Assembly: GCA_023897205.1 (NCBI GenBank)
Contig: JAHWDD010000003.1
Location: 4,219,665-4,283,664, forward strand
From: Exophiala sp. HKRS030
Lineage: Eukaryota > Ascomycota > Eurotiomycetes > Chaetothyriales > Herpotrichiellaceae
DNA length: 64,000 nucleotides
Reading direction: 5' to 3'
Each line of letters opens with the position of its first letter. Positions within the stretch are counted from its first letter, which is position 1. The position numbers and the translations under genes are program-made. Of this stretch, positions 32,190-44,008 are shown piece by piece. A model generated the notes under the pieces. That model was not told where the DNA came from, searched no databases, and saw nothing but the letters and a program-made list of their open reading frames with translations.

Positions 32190-35100
32190 AATTCACCGAG
32201 TGGCGTAGTGGCTGAACAACCGAGTGGCTAAGGGGAATCGTTGGCTTGATCGCAGGGCAGGTGGCTCGCGTCTTGCGCCTTCCAATTCATCCAAGAGCCT
32301 CTTGATCCTTGAAGGGAAAAAAACTCTTGCAACACGAAAATTGCCCATCGACTTGAGCAGCTGTTCATCAAATAGCCACCTATCCCAACAATCGTTGATC
32401 AGACGAATTGCTCTGCATCTAGTCGAGAACGGATTCTGACCACCTAGAGCCATCGGCCGTGGCCACGCCGCTCATCCTCCTCTCAAACAAACAGCCAAAT
32501 TCCAAGCCTCATCACATCCTATGCCTATGCATGTGGATCGGCAGAAGCCAATATAATCCACCTCTGGATCGTTCATGCACCATGCCTGGCAAATAACAAG
32601 ACAGCTACCGTCATGTTCGACCGAACCGTTGGGACACCTAAGATTTGTCCAAAGTATGTCATGAGTCCTTGCCATTCAGCTGCGCCCCGACCCGCTTTGC
32701 CTCGCCGCTTTCAATGTCACATCAGATCATCTCTCCCCAATACCGAGATTTCATACTCCGTTGGTCGTACAAGGCTTGTGCGTGTAACACCTCATTCCAG
32801 GCCTCTTGGGCTATGTCCCTGCACAAATCTCGACCCTGGTACAATCAGCTACGACAATTTTCCAAGCTCCGTCAGAAATCTGACTGGTCAAAAGAAACTC
32901 GTTCATCCGCTGACCGCCCTGTCCGTCCTGGCGTTCCTGCCCACCCTGCTCAACATGTCCAACATGCTCATCCTGCCTTGCTCATTCCGAGCGTGTGGTT
33001 TGGAACACACGTCAGATCTGCCACCCATGTCAGCGCCTTGTCGATGCAGTGGACTTGTAGATAGACCTCTTGGCATGCAAGTCTCCCTTGCTCCGACACA
33101 TCACTATTATCACCAGTGCATGCGCCTTTCAAGCCTCTACCAGAGAACCCCTTCAAAATCAACCTGTCCCCTAACTGGTGCCGTATCATTTGAGACATTC
33201 CTCCGATTGTTGAGAACCTGCACCTCATATTTGTCCGCTACGAATCCTGCGCAATAGACAGGCTGATCGCTTCGATTCTGGATTTCCCTTGGCTCTAGAG
33301 CAAGAGGCGCAAATCTCGCCATATCCATCAGCTTATGCCAATCTACCACAAAGCTTTTTGACATCAACCAATAGAGATTACAGTCCTCCGTCCCTAACGG
33401 GGAGTAACATGAGCCACATCTCCCGGATGAATGAGTCTCATACTCAACACAGATCGAACCACGTCCTCTAGCCCAAAGAGCCCGAACCATGGCTGTTTGG
33501 CACAACCGTTGGTCGACCTGAACCGTCTCCTCGCCCCACAATATTGCTGCTGTCATTGCGGCAACTTTCTCTGGACCCGAGAGGAGCGCACCCCGATGAT
33601 GCAGCACACACTTTACATCCTGTTAACCGCTCAACCTACAGGTTTTCGATTGCAGCAACGGTGAGGCACGCGACTGGAGTCTGTAACTTAACCATCAACA
33701 CTGTGACATTCCAGGCGGGTGAGTTGCTGATAGAGTATTCGCGAGGAATGTACCTTCCCTACAGATGTGCTCTACCAATAACAACCAAGAGTCTCGTGTA
33801 ACGCCTATATTCGACCAAATCACGACTCACTCACGTAAACCTGGTCTGAATCTTGGCATATCTGCTTAGCATGATCCCAGCAATCCGTCGAGGTTGCACA
33901 AGGAACGGAATCAGGTCCGTGGCAACGGCAGCCCAGATTAGTTTTCGATCTAACCTCCGCTCTGACACCGCCATGTACGTGTACTCTGTTACAAACCCAC
34001 TACAATTTGTGTTTCAACCATTGATCCATGATGTGGCCATACGTAACTAACGCGCATTCTGATCAACGAATCACTCATGCGCAATGAATGGGCTTTGAAG
34101 GAGGTGGGACAAGTGCAAGGCCTTGCAAGGGCTTTGATTGTCGCGAACACCTGATCGTGCCATGAAGTCGCATGACAGATACCCTGGCGACGAGACGCAA
34201 AGGAATGACAAGTCGCCAATGCTTTGTTCCTCCCTTTCCTTGTCTACACTTTCTGATCTTTGCAGCCTGTGACTCGAACAGTCAACATCTGGGACTAGCC
34301 TTGCGTTACTAGACGATTTGACATCAACCAAAGTTGTACTCCGATCCCTGAATCGCACAACAAACGCACTTCAAATGTATTAAGACTCTCGGAACATCAG
34401 CTTTCCCAGGTTCACACGACAAACTCCGGTCCGATCAGGGATCAGGACAATCCGTCAGGCACCAGTCCTGTCGTCTGCTCACCCACCGCTTCGGCATTTG
34501 CCTTTGTTGCATCTCGGCTCAACGAACAACGAACGGTAGGAACTCGAATCTTCTTATGTAACTCCTCAGAAGTTGAGAGCTGTGCCTGTACACGGCCGTC
34601 TTTTGCTGACTTGCGATGGCCTTGCGCTAGTCCACAGCGACCTCTAGGAACCCCTGACTCAGACTGCACCGCGTGAACCCTTATCCACCCTCCGGCTAAT
34701 CAAGGCCATTCCAGCGCAGCTGGACCCATGATCTCGCTGGCGAGGATCAGGAACACATAGTGCAGATCTTCTTCCCGACTCTAGGTTATTTCCCCAGAGT
34801 CCTCTCCCTACGGCCAACAACGTTATCAGCACTTTATTCAAGAAAGAAAATACCGTGGGAGTGATTGTCTCTCTTTCTGTAAACTCGCCGCGTTGAGTCA
34901 CGTCAACATGCTGCACCAGTCACAGAATTATGCGGAAATATGGTGTTTCGGTTCTCGAGATCGACGCTCTAGCCTCTCTGTGATTCCCACCTTTGGTTCC
35001 ATTCATTGGGAATGATTGGGGTTATTATAGTTATAGATTAACTTGGCAATGTACCTCTCAACATACCTATTTTCCAACACTAGACGGCAGAGTCTGACTT

Positions 35101-35422
35101 GGTTTAAACAATTCATCCAAGAAGGTCGTTCAAATCTCCGGTAAGCCCAGGAATGTATTTGCTACTTATGTTTGTGCTTCATATGAGGAATGCTCGGACG
35201 GGCGAGGAGTCCTATCGCACTACTGTTCACCTGGAAACACTCGAGGTAACCCTCTCGGCTACTACGAAGTCTTACTGCTTCACTCTTTATCTCTCGAGTT
35301 TGAGCTTGAGAACCTGTAACAACAGCTCGTCCCGAGGACAAGACAAGCAGTTATCCTTTGACATACGGTGTATCTAACCGACCATGCCCATGACTTGATT
35401 AACTCTAATAGCTCATGAAGCA
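32190..35422. other. Intergenic, no recognisable gene
   Basis: This 3.2-kb stretch has ordinary composition. The open frames at 32613-33257 (plus, 214 codons) and 33137-33607 (minus, 156 codons) overlap on opposite strands, carry no domain I know and lack good splice context, so I do not call them. A tRNA-like A-box occurs near 32219 but no cloverleaf forms. Confidence 0.4.
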
Positions 35423-37891
35423 TCATATCCACAAATCATTGATCCTCTTCTCGCCTTCAGTATGACGGATACGCTGAATTGGCAGACCCTGCAGGCCTTT
35501 CTCCATCTCTCCCAAGGCCTTGTTCTTTCTCGCCGTCCATTCGCGCGATCGCTTCCAGTAGAGATCATCGACACGATTGAGCTCGGGGAAGTACTTGGTC
35601 AATCGTACGGGGTCAGCCTGTTGAGCGAGCAGTTCGAAATCACGCAGGCGCTGTTGGCGGAATTGTGCGCTCGACTCAAGCATCTCCCGAACGTTAGTAC
35701 CTTCGGTTTTCGAGACCTGGTCCAGTAACCAGCGGGTTTGCCTTGAATCCTGGTCGGTCTTGTTTGTGCGAACGAGGCCATTGTACCATAGTGCTTGAAC
35801 AACAGTTGGTGGGATACGTGCACGGTATCGATGGAGGTAGAGATATAACCAATAAATTTTGTTGTGGCAGGAATAAGGATCACTGGTGTTAGTAGTCGCG
35901 AAGGATACGGCGAGGTGGCTGATGAAAGCAAGTGCGTCGCCCGACTCGGGGAGTTGATCAAGGCTATGTGTCTTCCTGTATAGCTGCCCTATCCTGTAAG
36001 GGACATGATTAGGGTCCTGTGAGGACTTTGATAATGCCAGTTTCAGCGCGTGATTTTGTCTCAATAGCCTCATGATGACAATTGCAGCATCCACGTCCTC
36101 GTATATCCATTTGCGGGTCAAAGTTTTGAAAAGATCCAGGTGAGGATTGATCGACTCGGCGAGGTCAACAAGCTCATGTGGATAGTTTTGCCACGCAGCC
36201 CGATACAATGCATCGTCTCGAAGGACCGCGTACTGACGATCGACCAATGATTGGATAAGCTTTGTGAGGTTGGATTTTGACGCAGCAGCAGGTGAGCGAT
36301 TGTGGATGAAAGGCAAAAGGTTCTCTAGCAGGAATTTCTTGTTTGGCAACGGAAGCCTGGACAGTTCAAGAGTGAGTCTGCCCAGTGGATCCTGGGTGTC
36401 TGGCTCTGCTAATGTGCCAACGGTTTGCTCCAGAACTTTCTTGACTTGAAGTTTGCTGAGAAGTCTCTGTGACTCTTGGTGCGAGTGACACAAACTGACA
36501 CACGTCCATGTTGCTGTCAACAGTGCAGAAATACGTTGTGCTTCTGGCAAATCCGATATACCTGAAAAGAGTACACCCTTCTCCAAGGATTCACCTTTTG
36601 TAGACTTCCCCAATAAAAATAGTATCATCTGCCAACTGGCAAGCGGCTTTTCGAGGCATTCAGCACCAAGACTGCCGGAATGACACAAAGTAGCAGTGAC
36701 CTGCGGAAGAATCATCAGAAGAGCCGTCGCTTCCACTTTTGATAGTAGTTGTGCGATCGAATATGCAATGTCGACATTGGACTGCGCTAACGCAGGGGAA
36801 GGACGCTTGACTTGAAGCAGAACATAATCGTGGTACAAAGTAACATGGCGCGTGTCAGCCCAAGGACCTAGGAGTGACAACAGTGATCTCGAATCGTCCC
36901 TGACATCAAGTTTTTGTAGCAATGTCGAAAGGTAACATGCACCGAGATTATCAAGCTTCAACACACTGGATTTGCTCAAAGCACCGAGCAGCTCCGGCAC
37001 CAGTTCGTCAGCAAGTGTAGGGGATGGATTTGGTTTTGGTCGGTCGGTTCGCTGCAATATAACCCCATGCGAAGCATCGATGATTTTTCGCAGATTTTCA
37101 ATTGAGATAATGCCTAGTCGTGCAGCCTCACACACCGAGTGCCTTAATTGAAGCCATGACTCTTGAGTTAACTGCAGGTGCTGCAGTTGTTGCAATACTT
37201 CGAGATGTAAGGAGGAATCTGGAGGGTGGAACTGAGGGTCTAATAAGAATTGTGAGACATCGCTAGCCCAGGACTTTTGTTCCAGTAGGTGTGAGAGGAT
37301 CTGGTGGCATAGTCGAGGTCGTTGACTCGTCTTTATATTGCGACAACGTAGAGCCTCTTGGACCTCATCCAAAGTCGTACAGTCTCTCAGCAAAAGTGTC
37401 ACTGAATCATAGTCGACACCATCCCAGGGTATCGTACTTGCATCTCTTTCTTCCGAGGTAGGGGTCTGGGCCAGAATTTTATCATTGTGATCATTCGAGG
37501 AAATATCTCCTAATAGCCATGATAGCCAGTTTGCCGTTCCTTCCAACGGTTAGTCAACAGCATGCACATGAAGTCCTCGACACTCACTCGAACCTGCACT
37601 GCTAGACTCCTGGCTGTCCTTCCACCAAGGTGCATGCGCTCCACGACCGAAGAGGTTCGCGGAGTCGAGAAGATTGGGGTCGCCCGCCGATGGGTATGCC
37701 AAGCTTGTGTTTTTGCGTCTTGATGCACGTCGTCGCGATTCTAGGGGTCCTGGAACGCAGCTTCCGTGGCGTCTCTGGCAAAATCCTGCGAAAGTGGAAG
37801 CTAGAAGCTCGTCAGAAACCCAGACGAAGTTGGCGGGTCGAGCTCGGAGGGCATGGTGGACGCTGGCCGCTGCGTCGATGCCTCGAGTCAT
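35423..37891 (-). CDS. Unknown 806-residue fungal protein, possibly mitochondrial
   Basis: Two exons are inferred: 37891-37588 and 37539-35423, with a GTGAGT donor, a TGACTAAC branch point and an AAG acceptor. The 48-nt intron keeps the frame. Without it the main frame would start at an internal codon at 37546. I do not recognise the protein. The first 60 residues are Arg-rich ('CQRRHGSC', 'ESRRRASRRKN') with almost no acids, like a mitochondrial presequence. Then comes 'DPNLLDSANLFGRGAHAPWW'. The rest is nearly all helical with Leu-rich, evenly spaced segments, suggesting an alpha-solenoid of TPR or PPR type. The C-terminus is highly charged ('WKRSREWTARKNKALGEME'). An organellar RNA-linked or assembly role is a guess. 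Confidence 0.7.
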
Positions 37892-38609
37892 AACATTTGA
37901 AGTTGAAGGTCATGGGCTCCTGGCATTTCTAGAGACTAACTGTGCCAGTGTATACAGTAAAGGTTCGTTCGTCAAGTGTATTTTCCTACAGTACACAAGT
38001 ATGCTGAGTGTGCAGGTGGTAGGATGTTCTCCGCAATTGATTGGACTTCCTGGGTAGGTGCTAGGTAGTGCCTCGCAGTGGTGCAGAAGCAGCAAGCTTT
38101 GCCAAGAACCAGTGAGTCATGCGGATAATTCGGTCAGGCGGGGAAGGAAGCGTCGACGAGTCATGGCAAGTTTATTGTTTAGAGGTGAAGGTGATACTCC
38201 TGTTCAGCAGGTCTACTGGAATCATTGCATTACAAGGGAACACTATTGCATTAAGCAACTAGCACAACTCCGGGACACTCTAAATCATCACTGTAAAACA
38301 ACTGTTTTATTCAGATATGCTAAAATTATTCTACCAATTCCCCTGTCCGCCAAGTTATCCTACATCGTTTCTCCATAAATTTTGCTTTCGTATAATATCC
38401 ATAACCTTGACCGTCCGTTGAATTGACTAGTATGCCAATAATATGTCGTAAGATGATTCTATGCCGGGGTATCGTTGATTGCTGTTCCATGAATCCGATT
38501 TTAGTATTCGTCCTAAGATATGCCGTTAATGCTCAAAGATGCCGCCCAACCCACTGATATGCTGATACTCCTGTCCAATATATAATCTGCTGTTCGAATT
38601 AGTAATACA
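37892..38609. other. Intergenic, AT-rich
   Basis: No gene is seen. The right half (38220-38610) is clearly AT-rich and probably holds the 3' end of the DUF1996 gene. The left half is the promoter of the 806-residue protein gene. Confidence 0.45.
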
Positions 38610-41196
38610 CTACCTGCGAGTAAGCGAGACTTCGCGTCCTCTAATTGTGAAGATAGTTGCGTCGGATGTTGGCGTGGCTGACGTGGACCCAGTGGAAGCG
38701 TCCGTTACTAGTGTCGTAACGGTCACAAATGCGGTTCGTGGAATTGCGCTCGTATCGATTGTCGTTGAGGTTGGGGGTGGGCATCCTTCAATGGAAAAGC
38801 CACTATAAAGGGAGCAGGCAAAGGCGTTATCAACGCTCAAGCTGGACGACGTAAACGCACTGGTTCCTGTTGTTGCGGTTGCCAGAGTGGTCAAAGTTGT
38901 GTTCGCCGTCAGTGCCGTTTGTGGGAAGGTCGTGCGAGTACTCGTGGGTGTAACCGTCACCGTAATTGTCGTCGTAGAGAATAGTGTGGTCGTCGAAGTA
39001 ACTTCATCGCTAGAGAGCGTGGAAACCCCAGAGAAAAACGTCGTGGTGGCCGTACCCGTAATAGTATACATTGTTCCACTCAGATTGATGAATGTTGTTG
39101 TCTCAACAACATCGCTGCCTTCCAGAGAGACGGTGGCGGTAGTCTCCGTGATGGTCGTACCTGGGGCAACTGTGGTAATAGCTGGGCCCAGTGGATTGGT
39201 AGGTGCATACATGCCACCTCCTGTAATCGTTAATGTTGTACCGGGCAAGGTGATGGTCGTATCTGCGGACACTCCTGTAACACCAGCTGCAGCCCCGACA
39301 CGGTCCACATTCGTAGGGGATGTAGGGGGACCCGTCACTGAGAAAAAAGCCCCAGGAATGCTGTAGGAGACCGTCACGGTCACGGTAACATAGTTGGTGA
39401 TTGTAATGGTTGTTGTCTGGCCATTGGGCAGGGCGATCACCGATGTACTAGGTACCATAGAAGTAATAAGGGTGGCTGCAGGGGGCCAGTGACCGTGGCC
39501 ACACTTGTTCCAGAAGTAGCATTCGGTATCCCTGGAAGGGTTGTGGGAGCGGCTGCCGAGGATGTGACAAAGATTGCACCACCAGTAGAACTTATGAAAG
39601 TTCTTGGGGTAGTGACAACGGCTTCAACAGAAGACGTCTGCAATGTGGTGGTGAGGACGGCGGGGTTCGGTAATGACATTGGCTGGGAGGCTTCATAAGA
39701 CATATAATACGAAGACGATGTATGGAATGTGCTCGCGTTATAGCCATTGGCTGGAGGAAATATGCCACTGTCGGTGTTCTGAGTCGTGAACGTGACAAAC
39801 GTACTTGCTGTATGAGAGGTTGAGGTTGATGTGATGGCACTCGGTATAGATGAAGAGCCTGAACTAGCCGCCGAAGATGCCGGTGATGACGATGACAGAC
39901 TCGAGGTTGAGCTACTGGTAGCCGATGACACGCTGGAGCTGATTGGTGTGTTACTGCCCACAGGGCATGGGGCCATGAGGGGGCTTCTTCTGGCCCACTG
40001 GTGATAGGATTGCAGCCTGGAAGAGCGTCGATGATGCCCCGCGACACCTCTTCGATCACTGACGGTTGTTGAGGACAGGTTCGTGCAAAGTTGACGTCCT
40101 GACTGGGCGCGAGATGTTTGCATGCGCTGATGACACCTCCGTCATCAGTATAAAGACAATCTTGTACAGCAGCTTGCTGTATATCCATGTCCCAAGCGTT
40201 GATGAAATCGGCATGGAAGCCATAGCCAGTAGTGTCGCCGTTAGAGAAGACAAATCGCCCGCCGGCTGACTGGTCCACCATATTGGTGAAATAGAGAACT
40301 CTGGGAAAATGTCAGACTGGCAAGATTCGTAACAAGAGTCTGCTGTGCCTTACTCGAAGAAAAGACCAGGGATTGAAACTGGATGCGATGGAGGACAAGA
40401 GCCATAATCGATGCCGGAAAGATAGGCAACGTGTGAGTTATCCTCCTTGTAAAGATTTACACCGTCCCAACAAGATTGGAAATTGATCTGAGCTCGCATA
40501 CCGTTCACACAATCGGTGCGGAACATATAGTGCTCTTCTGGAATATCGTTAGCTTCGTTGATACATCGAAAACTTACCCTACCACAAGTCAGCGAAGGCA
40601 TTGGTAACATGGCGAATAAACAAACCTATCGGCCACAGGCCGTGTGTTCAGATGCGTCAGCGACTCCTTGTCATAGGATCGAGCCAACGGATTTCCAGAT
40701 ATCATCTTGAACCCCGCAGGAAATGGCTGGGTATTAGAAGGTGTTCCTCCACGCCCTATTTTCGATTTAGCTTATCCCTTCTGATCTTTTTTATTGGCTA
40801 GCAATCGTACCGACATAGTATACCGTCATTCCATAGTTGGGTACTTCCTCAAACTTGCCATTTGCGTGTGCGTAATACAATTGGGGCGTCCAGTAGGCAG
40901 ACTTGTCCTTCTGAACCTCACAAGATGAACAAGTCGAGGTAAGTAAAGAATTGAAATCGGAATTTTCGTTCACATCTGATTCGTTAGCATAAAATGAATC
41001 TGATGACCGTCCATCGATCGAACTGACTGTTTCCTCCAGCAAATTTGTGTACATGACCTGACACGGTACCTGGGTCCACGATCGGATCAACTCGAGAAGT
41101 CTGAGAAACACTGCATGCCATGCGCCAATATGCCAAAGAGAAACTGGGCTGCAAAGCCAGCAGCCATAACGTAGGTGGTAGATTGTGAAGCTTCAT
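38610..41196 (-). CDS. Secreted DUF1996 protein with long Ser/Thr tail, two frame breaks
   Basis: Five exons are inferred on the minus strand: 41196-41028, 40975-40811, 40755-40626, 40578-40354 and 40300-38610, with introns of 52, 55, 47 and 53 nt. A signal peptide, 'MKLHNLPPTLWLLALQPSFS', is followed by DUF1996 blocks: 'RVDPIVDPGTVSGHVHKFAGG', 'SCEVQKDKSAYWTPQLYY', 'INFQSCWDG' and 'GRFVFSNGDTTGYGFHADF'. After 'LPGCNPITSGPEEAP' comes about 450 residues of Ser/Thr-rich, repeat-like tail ('VTVTVT', 'TTITVTVTPTS') with no obvious GPI site. The tail frame breaks twice. One extra base at the G5 runs 39979-39983 and 39481-39485 (plus strand) restores 793 codons. DUF1996 proteins are secreted or wall-associated, of unknown activity. 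Confidence 0.8.
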
Positions 41197-44008
41197 GTTA
41201 GATAGTATGTGGTACGTTTCAGTTCGCAAAGTGAGAGCAGGATGCTGGGCAAGAGGGAAGCAGGAAGATGATACCAGAACAAAGCATATAGACGCCTTCC
41301 AGGATCCTGAAGCGTACCGTAAACAAGGTGATGCTGACGACGATCTACTGGAGCTGTGCGCACTGAGCAGTCTCCTCTAGCGTGAAGATTAGTCTGGTCT
41401 GATACAGCAACAAGAAAACGCATGGCTCAATCTTGTGCCCGCGCGAGGCTGAACTCTAATTGTAAAACATCCGTTTGGCCTACCTCGACGCACTGGCTTT
41501 TTGCCTCCCGGAACGTCTCCGTTCGAGCTGTCATTTGAGAGAGGGTTGCATGCCTACGTCGGTGGCAGATACGATAAATTCGCACATACTGGATCTTGAG
41601 TCTGGCTGAGCATGGAACGTGTTTGATAAGAGGAACCTCCAGGACGACTTGGCTGGGACTAAGCTCTGGCTGGACTCGTGTTTGAAGCATTGGCATGGCA
41701 ATACGTCCCCAACAATTGATCCCAAGCAGACGGGGATGGGAGGGGTCGGCAAGGGCCGAGGCGATAGTGGCGCGCCTAGTGCACACTGTACATCGTAAGG
41801 GACGGAGTATGTAAATAGGAACAGATTTCATGTCGACATCGCTGATAGAGTTCTCGGCAAAGGATGACGAGAAGCAACATCGCCACCATGAGCCGAGTGA
41901 TCGTGCCCGAAAAATCTTCACCAGCAGAGGGTCGAGGAGTGGACACTGGGAAAATGAGGCCGGGCGCAAGTCGCCATGGCAATCAACGAACAGTTTGACA
42001 CAATTTGACGTTTGTTTACGGGGCGAAGTGGTGGTGGCTGCAAAAGTAGGGAAGTGTCAGGGTTCCGGAAACCTGGACGCTACCTTGCTAAGCTTCGCAG
42101 CGACGGCGCTAGTGTCGCTCGAGGAGCAAAATAAAACTCTCCCATTGGCCCAAGCCTTCCTCGTTAATCTCCGATTGCTTCCCCGCCAACATTGGAGAGA
42201 ATCAGCACATCAAGATACTTAGAATCTGCATCTTCATGTGCGCAATTCCTCCACAAGAGTTCACACAGGGTCTGCGCAAGCGACAGCTTCGTATCCAAGA
42301 TTCGATCTAACACTAGCCTGGTGCATAGTGCCATACTATGGAAGCACAGAATTCGGGACATCCCCCAAATAGGCAGTCCCCCCCCACACACGAGGACTAC
42401 TACTCCTCTTGGAGAGGAGGATTGAGCACGACGAAACATGGCTCTTTTGCTGGGATAGGATGAACTTTGATCCCTAGATCCATCATGGGCCGAAGCATTT
42501 TCGATGTGCTGTAACAAGTTCACAACTTTCGATACAGTGGTATCTAAGGTGCTGGGGGAAGCCTTCGGGCGGTCTGTAGGAGTAGACGTGGATTCACGTA
42601 ACAAATGGAGAAGACACCGAAGGGCAAAGTGCTCCGTAGACTTTCTGAAAACTATAAATTAAATTCAAAGCGAACATAGGTACTGTACCTAAGAAAAGTA
42701 GGGGATTTAATCTACTGTATCTAGTGGTAGTGCCACACTGTGTGGCGGTCTGCTCCACACTGCCCTTATACGTATGTTTTGGAAATGCTTCACCGTACCA
42801 TAGATAGTCACGTGGGCGATATCACAACACAGTACCAGCGAGAACTGACACTGACATGATTCACTGGGTGGACGCCTACGCCTAGTAAATGACATACTGT
42901 AATCCACGAAGTTATTGGAAATTGTTTAGCGGAAAAATGTGGTTGCTAGTCTTGTAGGCATCATGTCGGTCTTGCAGCGTCTAGGCAAGTAACTAGATCT
43001 CGTAACAGACGATCTTGCCAAAACACCGTTATTGACGAGCCCGTAAATGAGCCTGTGAGCATCGAACGGCAATCGGCTATTTGATGACGCTTTGCCGTCC
43101 GAAAAACTCATGCTCTGTTGGCGGCTTGGCTGTCGAAGACTATAGAGCATCAAAGCAATGCACAAAAATATCATCGAACTTGACCTGTGGAGAATCTGGC
43201 AGTGCCCTCAAATATGTACTCCGTACCGTGTCCATCCTAGTACCTGCACGTGTGAACGGAGTAGGTCTCCTCCAGTATTGTAAGCTCGCGATTAGTACAT
43301 CAGAATCGTCGTCTTAGTAATCCATCGGAGACCCAACTACTGCTACTTGCAGCCTATCAGGGTAAAGCAAAGCCTGACAGTGAGCATCATCAATCACGAA
43401 AATGGAGAAAGCGGGAAACCTCGCCGAGCCTTTTCTTTTGGGCCACCAGCCGTTGGTGGTGAACTTCTGAACACGGTCCTCCCGTGGTCAACCAGTCAAA
43501 GGAAGTGGCTGAGCAAGCCAGTTCCAACAAGAATTTGTCCAGCTCTGATGTGAGAGAGACCCGTATCGGAGGACTCTCTAGGTGCTCGCTGCTCACACAA
43601 GACTCGCAAAGACTTCCGGGTTCCACGAGAGCGAATCCCTGAAAATCCAACACGGACGGTTTCGCAAAAGGCTCTTGGAATCGTGATTCGTCTGACGACT
43701 TTTGGCCCTCCGCACGTGCTCTCACTAAGCCGATCAACATCCGCATCCATCAGTATCATCTTCTTAATACCGAACATCGCACTGATGCCTGTAAGGCGAC
43801 AGAACCCGCCACCATTGTGATTATTCTTCACGTGAGTTTCACAAGGTCCATCGTTGAGCCGTATTGTGTATTGCTGGTGCAAGCGAGACCGAGTGGCCGA
43901 AAACAGAGAATTCCGATTACAAGGCGCATCATCAGAACAAGATAAAAGGGCAACCTTGCAGCAAAAGAAGTTCCAGTGTCCTCGACGACCACTGGCTGAG
44001 AATCTAAG
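41197..44008. other. Intergenic, divergent promoter region
   Basis: This is a 2.8-kb spacer between the DUF1996 gene (minus) and the Zn2Cys6 gene (plus). The only candidate gene is the weak frame at 42164-42604. TACTCCGTA occurs at 43217, with related words at 41802 and 43255. The other open frames overlap on both strands and show no domain. Confidence 0.4.
42164..42604 (-). CDS. Uncertain hypothetical protein fragment
   Basis: This 146-codon frame has a natural-looking amphipathic C-terminal half ('LVLDRILDTKLSLAQTLCEL', 'ADSKYLDVLILSN') and a low-complexity middle. I do not recognise it. A run of seven C (42379-42385) crosses it, the kind of site where frame errors occur elsewhere in this window. 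It could be an exon of a longer gene or chance. Confidence 0.22.
   Translation of the reverse strand: MLRESTSTPTDRPKASPSTLDTTVSKVVNLLQHIENASAHDGSRDQSSSYPSKRAMFRRAQSSSPRGVVVLVCGGGLPIWGMSRILCFHSMALCTRLVLDRILDTKLSLAQTLCELLWRNCAHEDADSKYLDVLILSNVGGEAIGD

Noticed and set aside
32215..32300. tRNA-Ser/Leu-like A-box (CCGAGTGGCTAAGG) with a possible TGA anticodon loop
   Set aside because: The anticodon arms do not pair, no acceptor stem is found and the downstream B-box is poor. At most a tRNA relic.
32613..33607. Overlapping 214-codon (plus) and 156-codon (minus) frames
   Set aside because: Neither has a domain or coding-like composition; they overlap on opposite strands.
39485..39513. 29-nt GT-AG segment that would also repair the second DUF1996 break
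   Set aside because: Too short for a fungal intron and without a branch point; a missing base in the G5 run is simpler.
41427..41969. 180-codon minus-strand frame
   Set aside because: No known motif and several other frames are open over the same DNA; looks like chance.
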